Below, one piece after another: positions 6,486-12,662 of a DNA stretch of 14,614 nt (position 1 is the stretch's first letter; each line of letters starts with the position of its first letter). The stretch comes from an uncultured Bacillota bacterium. GTDB lineage: Bacteria; Bacillota; Limnochordia; Limnochordales; ZCTH02-B6. The position numbers were made by a program, and so were the translations under genes. The DNA is taken from contig CALFSR010000016.1 of NCBI GenBank assembly GCA_937916565.1, positions 1 to 14,614 of the forward strand. The letters are read 5' to 3'. Below the pieces are notes generated by a model. It ran no database searches. It was not told the origin of the DNA and was given only the letters and a program-made list of their open reading frames with translations.

Positions 6486-7898
6486 GTGCGTCGGCGTTTC
6501 TTTCTTTTGGCCCCTGGACGGCCGGTCCGCCGGGCGTGGCGGCCTTGGCCGTCGGTCTTGGCCCTGGTACTTGCCGGTTGCTTAGCCGTCTCAATGCCTG
6601 CCTGGGCCGCTACGTACCGGTTCGAGGTGAGCCTCGAGCCCGGACAAACAGGAGCCTACACACTCACCCATTCGGTGCAGATTCCCATCGGCGACCCCGA
6701 CCGCGGGGGCATGCACGGCGAGGTCCAGCTCCGTCACGAAGCCGGCCCGGGAGACGCGCCGGCGACATGGGGCGGCGCGGTGTCCGTGGCGGCCGGCGCC
6801 CTAGAGGCGTTCGCCGCGCACGGCCTCGACCACCGCTCGTCGCCGGACCCGTTTCGCCTTGTCCACAAAAGCGCCCGCACCCCGCAGGCGTGGGCCGTGG
6901 GGCTTGAGTGGAGCGGATCGTGGTCAGCGGCCTTTCAGTACGCAGAGGCAGCGCCACTGCGAGGGAGGACCGGACCGCTCGTGACCGCTAGGGTCCAAGG
7001 CCCGGGCGCATGGCCTCGGCTTACGTGGGCGGGCTACGGCACCGAGGTGCTTCAGCACCATTTCTACGTGCTCGACGGCCGGGTGCAGGTGACGCCCGCC
7101 GCGCAAGTTGCGTGGGGCGGGGCGTGGCAGGAGGGTCTTGAGGCGCCTGCGGGGCAGCCTGGTTTCGTCGCGGTCCGGGAAGCGGCGGCGTTCGCCCGCT
7201 TGGATGCGCGAGCGGGGCGCCACCGCATCTGGTTGACGGCGCACGGCACGACGGCTGGTTTCCGGTCGCTGGCGGCCGACTCCTACCCGTTTGCCCGCGG
7301 GCGGGCCGGACTGGAGGGGCGTTGGCAGTTCCGTCCCCGGGTCAACCACCTCCTTAGCGTCTACGCCGAGCACCTCGAGCCGCTGGGCCCTGAGTTCGGC
7401 CGCTCTCAAGACTTTGAACTCCGCTATAGCGTCACCCCGCGCGGCCGCTGGGCGTGGCTCACCGGCGTGCGGCTTTCCTGGAGCGGGGAAGGTGGGCCGG
7501 GGGCGACGTGGGTCGCCGGTTTACGTGATCCCGGCCGCCGCCTGGACGCGTCGGTGGAGTGGGAGATCGCCGGAGACGGGGCGCGCCTGCGGCCGCGGGT
7601 GGAATGGCAGGCGGAGGAGTGGCGGCTTCTCGTCGCGGCGGACACGGCCTATCCCGGCTGGCGGGCGCAATGGGCGTACACGGGCCACTCGCTCTGGGAG
7701 CTAGTCGTCGTGTACAAGGAGCGCTGGCTTCACGGGACGATCCCGGAGCGCCGCGGCTGGACGCATGTCCAGGTTGTGCGCCGGTTCCCGGAGTTTGGTG
7801 AAGTCTGGGTACGATGGAACGAGTGGGACCAAGGCCGCCTTGATGTGGGCTGGACCCGGCCGGCCACGATAGCCGCGGGGATTGCGGTATTCTTCTGA
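6486..7898 (+). CDS. Exported beta-strand-rich protein of unknown function, outer-membrane-barrel-like
   Basis: I do not recognise this 470-residue protein. It begins with seven Arg in the first 19 residues and a hydrophobic stretch (about 23-37) ending in PAWA, a signal peptidase I site (A39-W40-A41 before A42). LAGC (29-32) inside it also resembles a lipobox. The rest is a succession of 8-12 residue strands alternating polar and hydrophobic or aromatic residues, joined by turns rich in Gly, Pro and Asp (SGEGGPG, RDPGRR, AGDGAR, TPRGR). It ends GIAVFF with a C-terminal Phe, as outer-membrane beta-barrels do. No catalytic motif was seen. GTG 6486 is preferred to ATG 6444, since AAAGGGAGAGGGG (6472-6484) precedes it and the promoter overlaps the ATG. 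It interrupts the usual mlpA-ymxH order. A large surface or spore-layer beta protein is the alternative. Confidence 0.8.
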   Translation: MRRRFFLLAPGRPVRRAWRPWPSVLALVLAGCLAVSMPAWAATYRFEVSLEPGQTGAYTLTHSVQIPIGDPDRGGMHGEVQLRHEAGPGDAPATWGGAVSVAAGALEAFAAHGLDHRSSPDPFRLVHKSARTPQAWAVGLEWSGSWSAAFQYAEAAPLRGRTGPLVTARVQGPGAWPRLTWAGYGTEVLQHHFYVLDGRVQVTPAAQVAWGGAWQEGLEAPAGQPGFVAVREAAAFARLDARAGRHRIWLTAHGTTAGFRSLAADSYPFARGRAGLEGRWQFRPRVNHLLSVYAEHLEPLGPEFGRSQDFELRYSVTPRGRWAWLTGVRLSWSGEGGPGATWVAGLRDPGRRLDASVEWEIAGDGARLRPRVEWQAEEWRLLVAADTAYPGWRAQWAYTGHSLWELVVVYKERWLHGTIPERRGWTHVQVVRRFPEFGEVWVRWNEWDQGRLDVGWTRPATIAAGIAVFF

Positions 7899-7962
7899 CC
7901 CGTCTAGATGGCGGGGGTCAAGCATAGACTGTGCACGAAGCGGGGTTGGCGGGGGGCGTGCC

Positions 7963-8331
7963 ATGCGGTACAGCGACCTGGCCGGCAAGGAGATCATCGA
8001 CATCGACCAGGGTGTGCGCCTTGGGATCATCAACGATACTGACCTCGTCATCGACACGGACGCCGGCCGGGTCGTGTCCATCATTATCCCTGGCCGCGGT
8101 GGCCTATGGTCCCGGCGCGAGCTCGAGATCCCCTGGCACGGCATCCGCAAAATCGGGGTGGACTTGATCATTGTCGATCTCAGCACGGCGGCTGGCGTGC
8201 ACGATCGGGGCGGGCGCTCCTTGGACCACCCCCACGGCGCAGGCCCGCTCCAAGGGCCGCCGCCTGCTTGGGAGGAGACCGTCTGGGACGATGGCCCCGG
8301 CCAAGACGCGCTGAAGTGGGAACGGCGTTGA
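7963..8331 (+). CDS. ymxH: YlmC/YmxH family PRC-barrel sporulation protein
   Basis: The first 74 residues form the PRC-barrel domain of this family: MRYSDLAGKEIIDIDQGVRL (1-20), GIINDTDLVID, the strand RVVSIIIPGRGGL, and the closing ELEIPWHGIRKIGVDLIIVDL. Such proteins accompany spore formation in Firmicutes; the molecular role is not established. B. subtilis YmxH is about 85 residues, whereas this one has 122. The extra part (about 76-122) is rich in Gly, Pro, His and acidic residues, with low complexity and no known motif. ATG 7963 follows the G-rich run GGCGGGGGGC (7949-7958). The gene stands upstream of dpaA as in Bacillus, but with two more genes between. Confidence 0.9.
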   Translation: MRYSDLAGKEIIDIDQGVRLGIINDTDLVIDTDAGRVVSIIIPGRGGLWSRRELEIPWHGIRKIGVDLIIVDLSTAAGVHDRGGRSLDHPHGAGPLQGPPPAWEETVWDDGPGQDALKWERR

Positions 8332-8428
8332 CGCAATCCTTGCGGCGCATACCCCCCCAAGGGGTGGGCACACTAGGATTGGGCACGGACGGCGTGCACC
8401 ACCACTCCTCTTTTTGGGGGGACAACCC

Positions 8429-8932
8429 TTGGCAACTACCATCGGTGTGTTTGAGTCGCGGGATCAGGCCGAGCGGGCTGTGCACAAGCTGCGCCAGACG
8501 GGGTTTTCCGACAAGGAAGTCTCCGTCGTCGCCCGCGGGTCGGACAAGGGCGCGGCAAAGCGCGGGGACATGGAAGCAGGCGGCGAAGGGATGATGGGCG
8601 AGAACGTCAGCGACGGCGCGGCATGGGGCGGCGGCATCGGCGCCCTGGGGGGGCTTCTGGCCGGTGCGGGCGCTCTGGCGATCCCCGGCATTGGCCCCAT
8701 CGTCGCGGCCGGCCCTCTGGCAGCCGCGCTCTCGGGCGCGGTGGCTGGCGGCGTGGCCGGGGGGCTGCTTGACCTGGGCATTCCGGAGGACCGCGGGAAG
8801 CAGTACGAGGAGGATGTGAAGCAGGGCCGCATCCTGTGCGTGGTGGAGACGGAAGGGAATCGCACCGAGGAGGCGGCCAAGATCCTGCGGGAAGCCGGAG
8901 CTAAGAACGTAGAGACCCACGGCGGCCGTTAA
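8429..8932 (+). CDS. YflT/general-stress-protein-17M-like protein with a glycine-rich hydrophobic core
   Basis: The N-terminal TTIGVFESRDQAERAVHKL (3-21) through VSVVARG (31-37) is the short alpha/beta repeat seen in YflT and GSP17M-type stress proteins. A flexible Gly/Lys/Glu segment follows, then a glycine-zipper hydrophobic region (about 66-116, GGLLAGAGALAIPGIGPIV and LSGAVAGGVAGGLLDLGIP), and finally a second alpha/beta unit (QYEEDVKQGRILCVVE, then EEAAKILREAGAKNVETH). The glycine-zipper could insert into or lie on a membrane. The family is linked to general stress, and the precise function is unknown. TTG 8429 is chosen over TTG 8414 because GGGGGG (8416-8421) lies 7 bases before it and the protein then begins with the conserved ATTIGVF. 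Confidence 0.8.
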   Translation: MATTIGVFESRDQAERAVHKLRQTGFSDKEVSVVARGSDKGAAKRGDMEAGGEGMMGENVSDGAAWGGGIGALGGLLAGAGALAIPGIGPIVAAGPLAAALSGAVAGGVAGGLLDLGIPEDRGKQYEEDVKQGRILCVVETEGNRTEEAAKILREAGAKNVETHGGR

Positions 8933-8940
8933 GCGCCGTG
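8918..8940 (+). terminator. Possible weak terminator or insulating hairpin before dapB
   Basis: CACGGCG (8918-8924) and CGCCGTG (8934-8940) form a 7-bp stem whose 9-base loop contains the stop codon of the stress protein gene. Only TCTT follows, so the U-tract is poor. It lies directly before the dapB -35 box and may separate the two transcription units. Confidence 0.35.
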
Positions 8941-8942
8941 TC

Positions 8943-8971
8943 TTGACATCCACCCGCGGGTGTAGGAGAAT
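8943..8971 (+). promoter_or_regulatory. Sigma-A type promoter of dapB
   Basis: A perfect -35 box TTGACA (8943-8948), a 17-base spacer and GAGAAT (8966-8971, four of six -10 positions). Transcription would start near 8978, giving a leader of about 63 bases to dapB. Confidence 0.7.
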
Positions 8972-8986
8972 AGACGCAAGGTCGGG

Positions 8987-9012
8987 CGGTTGGCGGGCGC
9001 TTGGGCCAACCG
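8987..9012 (+). promoter_or_regulatory. Hairpin in the dapB leader RNA
   Basis: CGGTTGGC (8987-8994) and GCCAACCG (9005-9012) are perfectly complementary, giving an 8-bp stem with a 10-base loop. G-U pairs could extend it by up to three more positions. It starts about 9 bases after the predicted transcription start. A short T-run (9019-9022) follows at a distance of six bases, which is not a canonical terminator arrangement. Confidence 0.5.
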
Positions 9013-9041
9013 TCTCGCATTTTCTCCACGGGGAAGCGATT

Positions 9042-9785
9042 ATGCGGCACCGGGTCCTGGTTTTAGGGTCCGCGGGGCGGATGGGCCGTGAGGTTGTTCA
9101 GGCCGTCAGCGAAGCCCCCGACATGGAATTGGTCGGGGGCTTTGGGCGCGGCGACGACCTTGAGGCGTGCCTTGCCCGTACGCAGCCGACGGTGCTCGTC
9201 GACTTTACCAGCCCCCAGGCTGTCCTCGATCACATCTACACCGGCATCCGCCACGGGGTGCCGCTTGTGGTGGGCACCACCGGCTTATCCCAAGGCGATT
9301 TGGAGGATGTGCACCGGGCGGCGGTCGAGGGGGGCGTGGGCGTCTTGGTGGCGCCCAACTTCTCGCTGGGCGCCATCGTCATGATGAAGTGCGCGGAGCT
9401 TGCGGCACGCCACTTTCCTCACGTCGAGATCATCGAGTTGCACCACGACGGCAAAAAGGACGCCCCATCGGGAACGGCCATCCGGACGGCCGAGCTTATC
9501 GCGCAGGCCCGCGGCCAGGCGCCCCAGGCCCAGGAGGAGCTTGAGCTTATCGGCGGCGCGCGCGGCGGGGCGTATCAGGGTGTACGGATTCACAGCGTGC
9601 GCCTTCCGGGGCTGGTGGCGCACCAAGAAGTGATTATGGGATTGCCGGGCCAGACCTTGCGCATCCGGCACGATTCCACCGACCGCCGCTCTTTCATGCC
9701 CGGCGTGCTCCTAGGGATCCGAAAGGTGCATGAGTGGACGGGACTCGTGTACGGGCTCGAGCGGCTCCTCTTTCCCGAGGGTTAG
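9042..9785 (+). CDS. dapB: 4-hydroxy-tetrahydrodipicolinate reductase
   Basis: The 247-residue enzyme reduces 4-hydroxy-tetrahydrodipicolinate with NAD(P)H to tetrahydrodipicolinate, the lysine and diaminopimelate branch. Visible motifs: dinucleotide-binding GSAGRMG (9-15), DFTSPQAV (54-61), VVGTTGLS (76-83), APNFSLG (104-110), and the active-site ELHHDGKKDAPSGTA (132-146) with catalytic His134 and Lys138. The protein ends in the usual SFMPGVLLGIRKV helix. ATG 9042 follows GGGGAAG by a normal spacing and gives the family length; the frame opens earlier, but the promoter lies there. It is the direct competitor of DpaA/DpaB for the same substrate, and dpaA begins 95 bases after its stop. In B. 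subtilis dapB is located elsewhere. Confidence 0.96.
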   Translation: MRHRVLVLGSAGRMGREVVQAVSEAPDMELVGGFGRGDDLEACLARTQPTVLVDFTSPQAVLDHIYTGIRHGVPLVVGTTGLSQGDLEDVHRAAVEGGVGVLVAPNFSLGAIVMMKCAELAARHFPHVEIIELHHDGKKDAPSGTAIRTAELIAQARGQAPQAQEELELIGGARGGAYQGVRIHSVRLPGLVAHQEVIMGLPGQTLRIRHDSTDRRSFMPGVLLGIRKVHEWTGLVYGLERLLFPEG

Positions 9786-9793
9786 CGCGCCGC

Positions 9794-9821
9794 ACGTCCC
9801 TCCCTACGGGCTCATATATTA
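9794..9821 (+). promoter_or_regulatory. Probable sigma-K (or sigma-E) sporulation promoter of dpaA
   Basis: CATATATTA (9813-9821) fits the sigma-K -10 consensus CATAnnnTA, and an AC dinucleotide (9794-9795) sits 17 bases before it as in sigma-K -35 regions. The AT-rich patch stands out in otherwise very GC-rich sequence, and there is no matching sigma-A -35 box. In B. subtilis the orthologous spoVF operon is known to be transcribed by sigma-K in the mother cell. Confidence 0.6.
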
Positions 9822-9880
9822 CTAGCGTACATGGGGGGATGTCCGCATGGCCTCCTCCCGGGCCAAAGGGGGACGGGGCG

Positions 9881-10780
9881 GTGTCCGGTCCGCTGGCGGG
9901 CGTGCCGCTGGCCCTCATCGGCGGCGACCGGCGCGAGGTGGAGCTGGCCCGGGCGCTGGCAGCGGGCGGCGCACAGGTGCGTACCGTCGGCTTGCCGGTG
10001 CCCGGCACGCCGGGAATCGTCCAAGCTGACGGCCTGGCGGAAGCAATCGCCGGCGCCCGGGCTGTGGTGGCGCCCATGGCGGGCACCGATGAAACCGGCC
10101 GAGTGGCGGCACCGCTTGCGCCCGGCGCCGGCCTGCGGCTCGACGAGGCGTTCATGAGGCGGCTCGGGCCGCGGGTGCCCCTGTTTATCGGTACCTTGCA
10201 GCCCGCCGTTGCCCGTGCTGCTGCCGAGTGCGGCGTGCGGGTTGTCGAACTCGCCAAGGTCGAGGAGATCGCCGTCGCCAACGCTGTGCCGACCGCGGAA
10301 GGAGCCGTCCAGATCGCGATGGAGCGGCTGCCGGTGACGATTCACGGCGCACGCGCGCTGGTCGTCGGCTTTGGACGCTGCGGCACCGCACTGGCACGGC
10401 TTCTGGCCGCGATGGGTGCCCGCGTCGGGGTTGCGGCTCGTTCCCTGGCGGACTTGGCCCGGGCGGAGGCCATGGGGTGTGTGCCGTGGCCGTGGGAGGC
10501 TTTGCCCGAGGCGATGGCGGAACAGGACGCGATTTTTAACACCGTGCCGGCACCGGTACTCGTTCGCGGCCTGCTGGCCAAGACGCGGCCCGGTGTGCTC
10601 ATCGTCGACATCGCCTCCGCGCCGGGCGGCACGGATTTCGCCGCGGCCCGGGAGCTTGGACGGGAGGCCGTCCTGGCACTGGGACTGCCGGGGAAGGTCG
10701 CTCCGGTGACCGCCGGCCGGATCCTGGCCCGCTACGTACCGGAACGGATTCGGGCGGAGATCGAGCGCTTGGGCCTTTAG
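9881..10780 (+). CDS. dpaA: Dipicolinate synthase subunit A
   Basis: The 299-residue protein matches SpoVFA (297 residues in B. subtilis) throughout. It has an N-terminal LALIGGDRREVELARAL strand-helix (10-26), the linker AKVEEIAVANAVPTAEGA (125-142), a Rossmann-type GFGRCG (163-168) followed by ARSLADLARAEAMG, then a stretch NTVPAPVL, IVDIASAPGGTDF and LGLPGKVAPVTAGRIL near the end. With DpaB it oxidises 4-hydroxy-tetrahydrodipicolinate to dipicolinic acid in the mother cell, which is then loaded into the spore core. GTG 9881 is preferred, preceded by GGGGGACGGGG (9868-9878), and it aligns with the Bacillus start. ATG 9839 would add 14 residues with its G-run too close to be an SD. Confidence 0.95.
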   Translation: MSGPLAGVPLALIGGDRREVELARALAAGGAQVRTVGLPVPGTPGIVQADGLAEAIAGARAVVAPMAGTDETGRVAAPLAPGAGLRLDEAFMRRLGPRVPLFIGTLQPAVARAAAECGVRVVELAKVEEIAVANAVPTAEGAVQIAMERLPVTIHGARALVVGFGRCGTALARLLAAMGARVGVAARSLADLARAEAMGCVPWPWEALPEAMAEQDAIFNTVPAPVLVRGLLAKTRPGVLIVDIASAPGGTDFAAARELGREAVLALGLPGKVAPVTAGRILARYVPERIRAEIERLGL

Positions 10781-10809
10781 GCGGATGAGCTTCCGGATGC
10801 TTGTGGGTA

Positions 10810-10844
10810 CCCCCTCCCATGTACGACCCTTGGGACAGGGGGGG
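10810..10844 (+). promoter_or_regulatory. Hairpin that could hide the dpaB ribosome binding site
   Basis: CCCCCTCCC (10810-10818) can pair with GGG (10832-10834) and AGGGGG (10837-10842), leaving a two-base bulge. The right arm is the dpaB SD run AGGGGGGG (10837-10844), 6 bases before ATG 10851. The fold is a prediction by eye. Confidence 0.4.
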
Positions 10845-10850
10845 CTGCAC

Positions 10851-11453
10851 ATGCGCTTGGCGGGCAAGACCATCGGGATCGGTATTGCCGGATCCCATTG
10901 CAGCTATGATGAGGTGCTGCCGCAGATTACGCGCCTGCGGGCGGAGGGCGCGACGGTTGTGCCCGTTATCTCCGACACCGTGCGCACGACCGACACCCGT
11001 TTCGGCACGGCGGCAGAGCTGCGCCGGCGCCTCACGGAGTTGACGGGCTATACGCCCATTGACTCGATTGTTGATGCCGAGCCGACGGGGCAGAAAAAGA
11101 CGTTCGACGCGTTTGTTGTGGCGCCGTGCACAGGGAGTACGCTGGCACGGCTTGCCAACGCCATCACGGACAGCCCGGTGCTGATGGCGGCCAAGGGCAC
11201 GCTGCGCAATTGCCGACCGCTCGTGCTCGCCATCTCGAGCAACGACATCTTGAGCGGCAACGCCATGAACTTGGCGGTGCTGCTTATGCGTAAGGACGTG
11301 TACTTTGTCCCGTTCGGCCAAGACAATCCTGAAGTGAAGCCGTGTTCGTGCGTGGCGGACTTCGACTTGATCACCGACACCGTCGTGGCCGCCCTGCACG
11401 GACGGCAGTTGCAGCCGTTGCTGATCGAGCGGCGCCCGCGGCCTGTGCGCTAA
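10851..11453 (+). CDS. dpaB: Dipicolinate synthase subunit B
   Basis: The 200 residues are the same length as B. subtilis SpoVFB and collinear with it. The flavoprotein-like (UbiX/Dfp-type) fold shows as KTIGIGIAGSHCSYDEVLPQ (6-25), TRFGTAAEL (49-57), APCTGSTLARLANAITDSPV (91-110), LMAAKGTLRN (111-120) and YFVPFGQDNP (151-160). It is the partner of DpaA in dipicolinate formation during sporulation. The ATG at 10851 is fixed by the G-rich SD and by homology. The gap to dpaA is 70 bases and no separate promoter was seen, so it should be co-transcribed with dpaA. The protein is soluble. Confidence 0.95.
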   Translation: MRLAGKTIGIGIAGSHCSYDEVLPQITRLRAEGATVVPVISDTVRTTDTRFGTAAELRRRLTELTGYTPIDSIVDAEPTGQKKTFDAFVVAPCTGSTLARLANAITDSPVLMAAKGTLRNCRPLVLAISSNDILSGNAMNLAVLLMRKDVYFVPFGQDNPEVKPCSCVADFDLITDTVVAALHGRQLQPLLIERRPRPVR

Positions 11454-11524
11454 CGATCGGCGCGTTCCACCGGCGACGCGCAGGGAAACGGCAGCACCAG
11501 GCCGGCGGTGGCGCAAGCCAGAGC

Positions 11525-11546
11525 GGGGCGCCCCAGGGGGCGCCCC
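11525..11546 (+). promoter_or_regulatory. GC-rich tandem palindrome hairpin just before the asd ribosome binding site
   Basis: The 10-bp palindrome GGGGCGCCCC occurs twice (11525-11534 and 11537-11546) with AG between. The transcript can fold into at least an 8-bp all-GC stem with a 6-base loop, ending 5 bases before the asd SD GGAGG (11552-11556). There is no U-tract after it, so it is not a standard terminator. Confidence 0.55.
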
Positions 11547-11562
11547 AAGACGGAGGATGACC

Positions 11563-12603
11563 ATGAAGCCGTTAAACGTAGCCATCGTCGGCGCCACGGG
11601 TGCCGTCGGCGCGGAGCTGATCCAACTGCTGGAAGAGCGGCGGTTTCCCGTGGGCGAGTTGCGCCTGCTCGCCTCGGCCAAGAGCGCGGGCAAGCGGATC
11701 ACCGCCTGCGGACGGGAGCTCGAGGTAGAGGCCGCGACGGCCGAGGCGTTTCACGGTATCGACGTCGCTTTCTTCAGCGCCGGGGGAAGCGTCAGCAAGG
11801 CGCTTGCTCCCGAGGCGGCCAAGGCCGGCGCGATCGTCATCGACAACACCAGCGCGTTCCGCATGGACCCCGGCGTGCCGCTGGTGGTGCCGGAGGTCAA
11901 CGCCGAGGAGGCGCTCAAGCACCGGGGCATCATCGCGAACCCCAACTGTTCCACCATCGTAATGCTCGTGGCGCTTAGTCCCTTGCACCGGGCGGCGCGG
12001 CTGCGGCGCGTCATCGTGTCCACCTACCAAGCGGTGTCCGGCGCGGGCATGAAAGCTATCGATGAGCTAATCGGCCAAGTGCGGGCCTACGCGGGCGGCG
12101 GGCAGCTCGAGGCCAAGGTGTTGCCGGTGGCTTCCCAGGAGCGGCACTACCCGATCCTCTTCAACGTCATTCCGCAGGTGGACGTCTTTGACGAGGCGGG
12201 TTATACCCGCGAGGAGTGGAAGATGGTGCGGGAAACCCACAAGATCTTGGGTGACAGCACCATCGGCATAACGGCGACGACGGTGCGCGTGCCGGTGCTC
12301 CGCAGCCACTCCGAGAGCATCTACATTGAGACCGAGCGCCGCCTCACCGTGGAGCAGGCGCGGGAGATTCTCAAAAGCGCGCCGGGAGTGGCCCTCGTCG
12401 ACGACCCGGCGGAAGCCCGCTATCCGATGCCCATCGACGCGGCCGGCCAGGACGAAGTGTTCGTCGGTCGCATCCGGCCGGACACGGCGGTGGAAACCGG
12501 TCTCAACCTGTGGGTGGTGGGTGACCAGATTCGCAAGGGCGCTGCGCTCAACGCGATTCAGATCGCGGAGTACCTGATCGAGCGAGGGGCACTAGGCGCA
12601 TGA
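11563..12603 (+). CDS. asd: Aspartate-semialdehyde dehydrogenase
   Basis: The 346-residue protein reduces L-aspartyl-4-phosphate to aspartate semialdehyde with NADPH. Motifs: nucleotide-binding GATGAVG (10-16), SAKSAGKRI (38-46), FSAGGSVSK (71-79), IDNTSAFRMDPGVPLVVPEV (93-112), catalytic Cys129 in ANPNCSTI (125-132), VSTYQAVSGAG (152-162), and TTVRVPVLRSHSE (239-251) with Arg243 and His249 in the active site. ATG 11563 is chosen because GGAGG (11552-11556) lies 6 bases before it; ATG 11557 touches the SD and would add two residues. The stop overlaps an ATG (ATGA at 12600-12603) that opens a 20-codon frame leading to dapG. Confidence 0.96.
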   Translation: MKPLNVAIVGATGAVGAELIQLLEERRFPVGELRLLASAKSAGKRITACGRELEVEAATAEAFHGIDVAFFSAGGSVSKALAPEAAKAGAIVIDNTSAFRMDPGVPLVVPEVNAEEALKHRGIIANPNCSTIVMLVALSPLHRAARLRRVIVSTYQAVSGAGMKAIDELIGQVRAYAGGGQLEAKVLPVASQERHYPILFNVIPQVDVFDEAGYTREEWKMVRETHKILGDSTIGITATTVRVPVLRSHSESIYIETERRLTVEQAREILKSAPGVALVDDPAEARYPMPIDAAGQDEVFVGRIRPDTAVETGLNLWVVGDQIRKGAALNAIQIAEYLIERGALGA

Positions 12604-12662
12604 GCGGCCGGGCAGCGGGGGCGCCGGCGGGGACCGGAGCCCACAGGGAGGCGGGCCCGTGA
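12600..12662 (+). other. Candidate 20-codon coupling ORF between asd and dapG
   Basis: ATG 12600 overlaps the asd stop (ATGA), and the frame runs for 20 codons to TGA 12660-12662, which overlaps the GTG start of dapG (GTGA). The predicted peptide is MSGRAAGAPAGTGAHREAGP, with no recognisable motif. It may only serve to carry ribosomes from asd to dapG, or may be chance. The dapG SD AGGGAGG lies inside it. Confidence 0.25.

Noticed and set aside
7896..7920. TGACCC ... GGGTCA inverted repeat after the beta-rich gene as a terminator
   Set aside because: Only six pairs with a 13-base loop and no T-run after it.
7923..7930. CATAGACT before ymxH as a sigma-E type -10 box
   Set aside because: No convincing -35 partner at the right distance and a low-information match.
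9812..10873. 353-codon open frame on the minus strand over dpaA
   Set aside because: Shadow of dpaA: rich in Arg, Pro and His, without fold signals, and without SD.
11454..11562. Possible lysine riboswitch before asd
   Set aside because: The gap is about 109 bases and shows only one GC hairpin. An L-box needs roughly 175 bases with several conserved helices.
10599..11702. 367-codon open frame on the minus strand over dpaB
   Set aside because: It covers the end of dpaA, all of dpaB and the start of asd in antisense, and has shadow-like composition.
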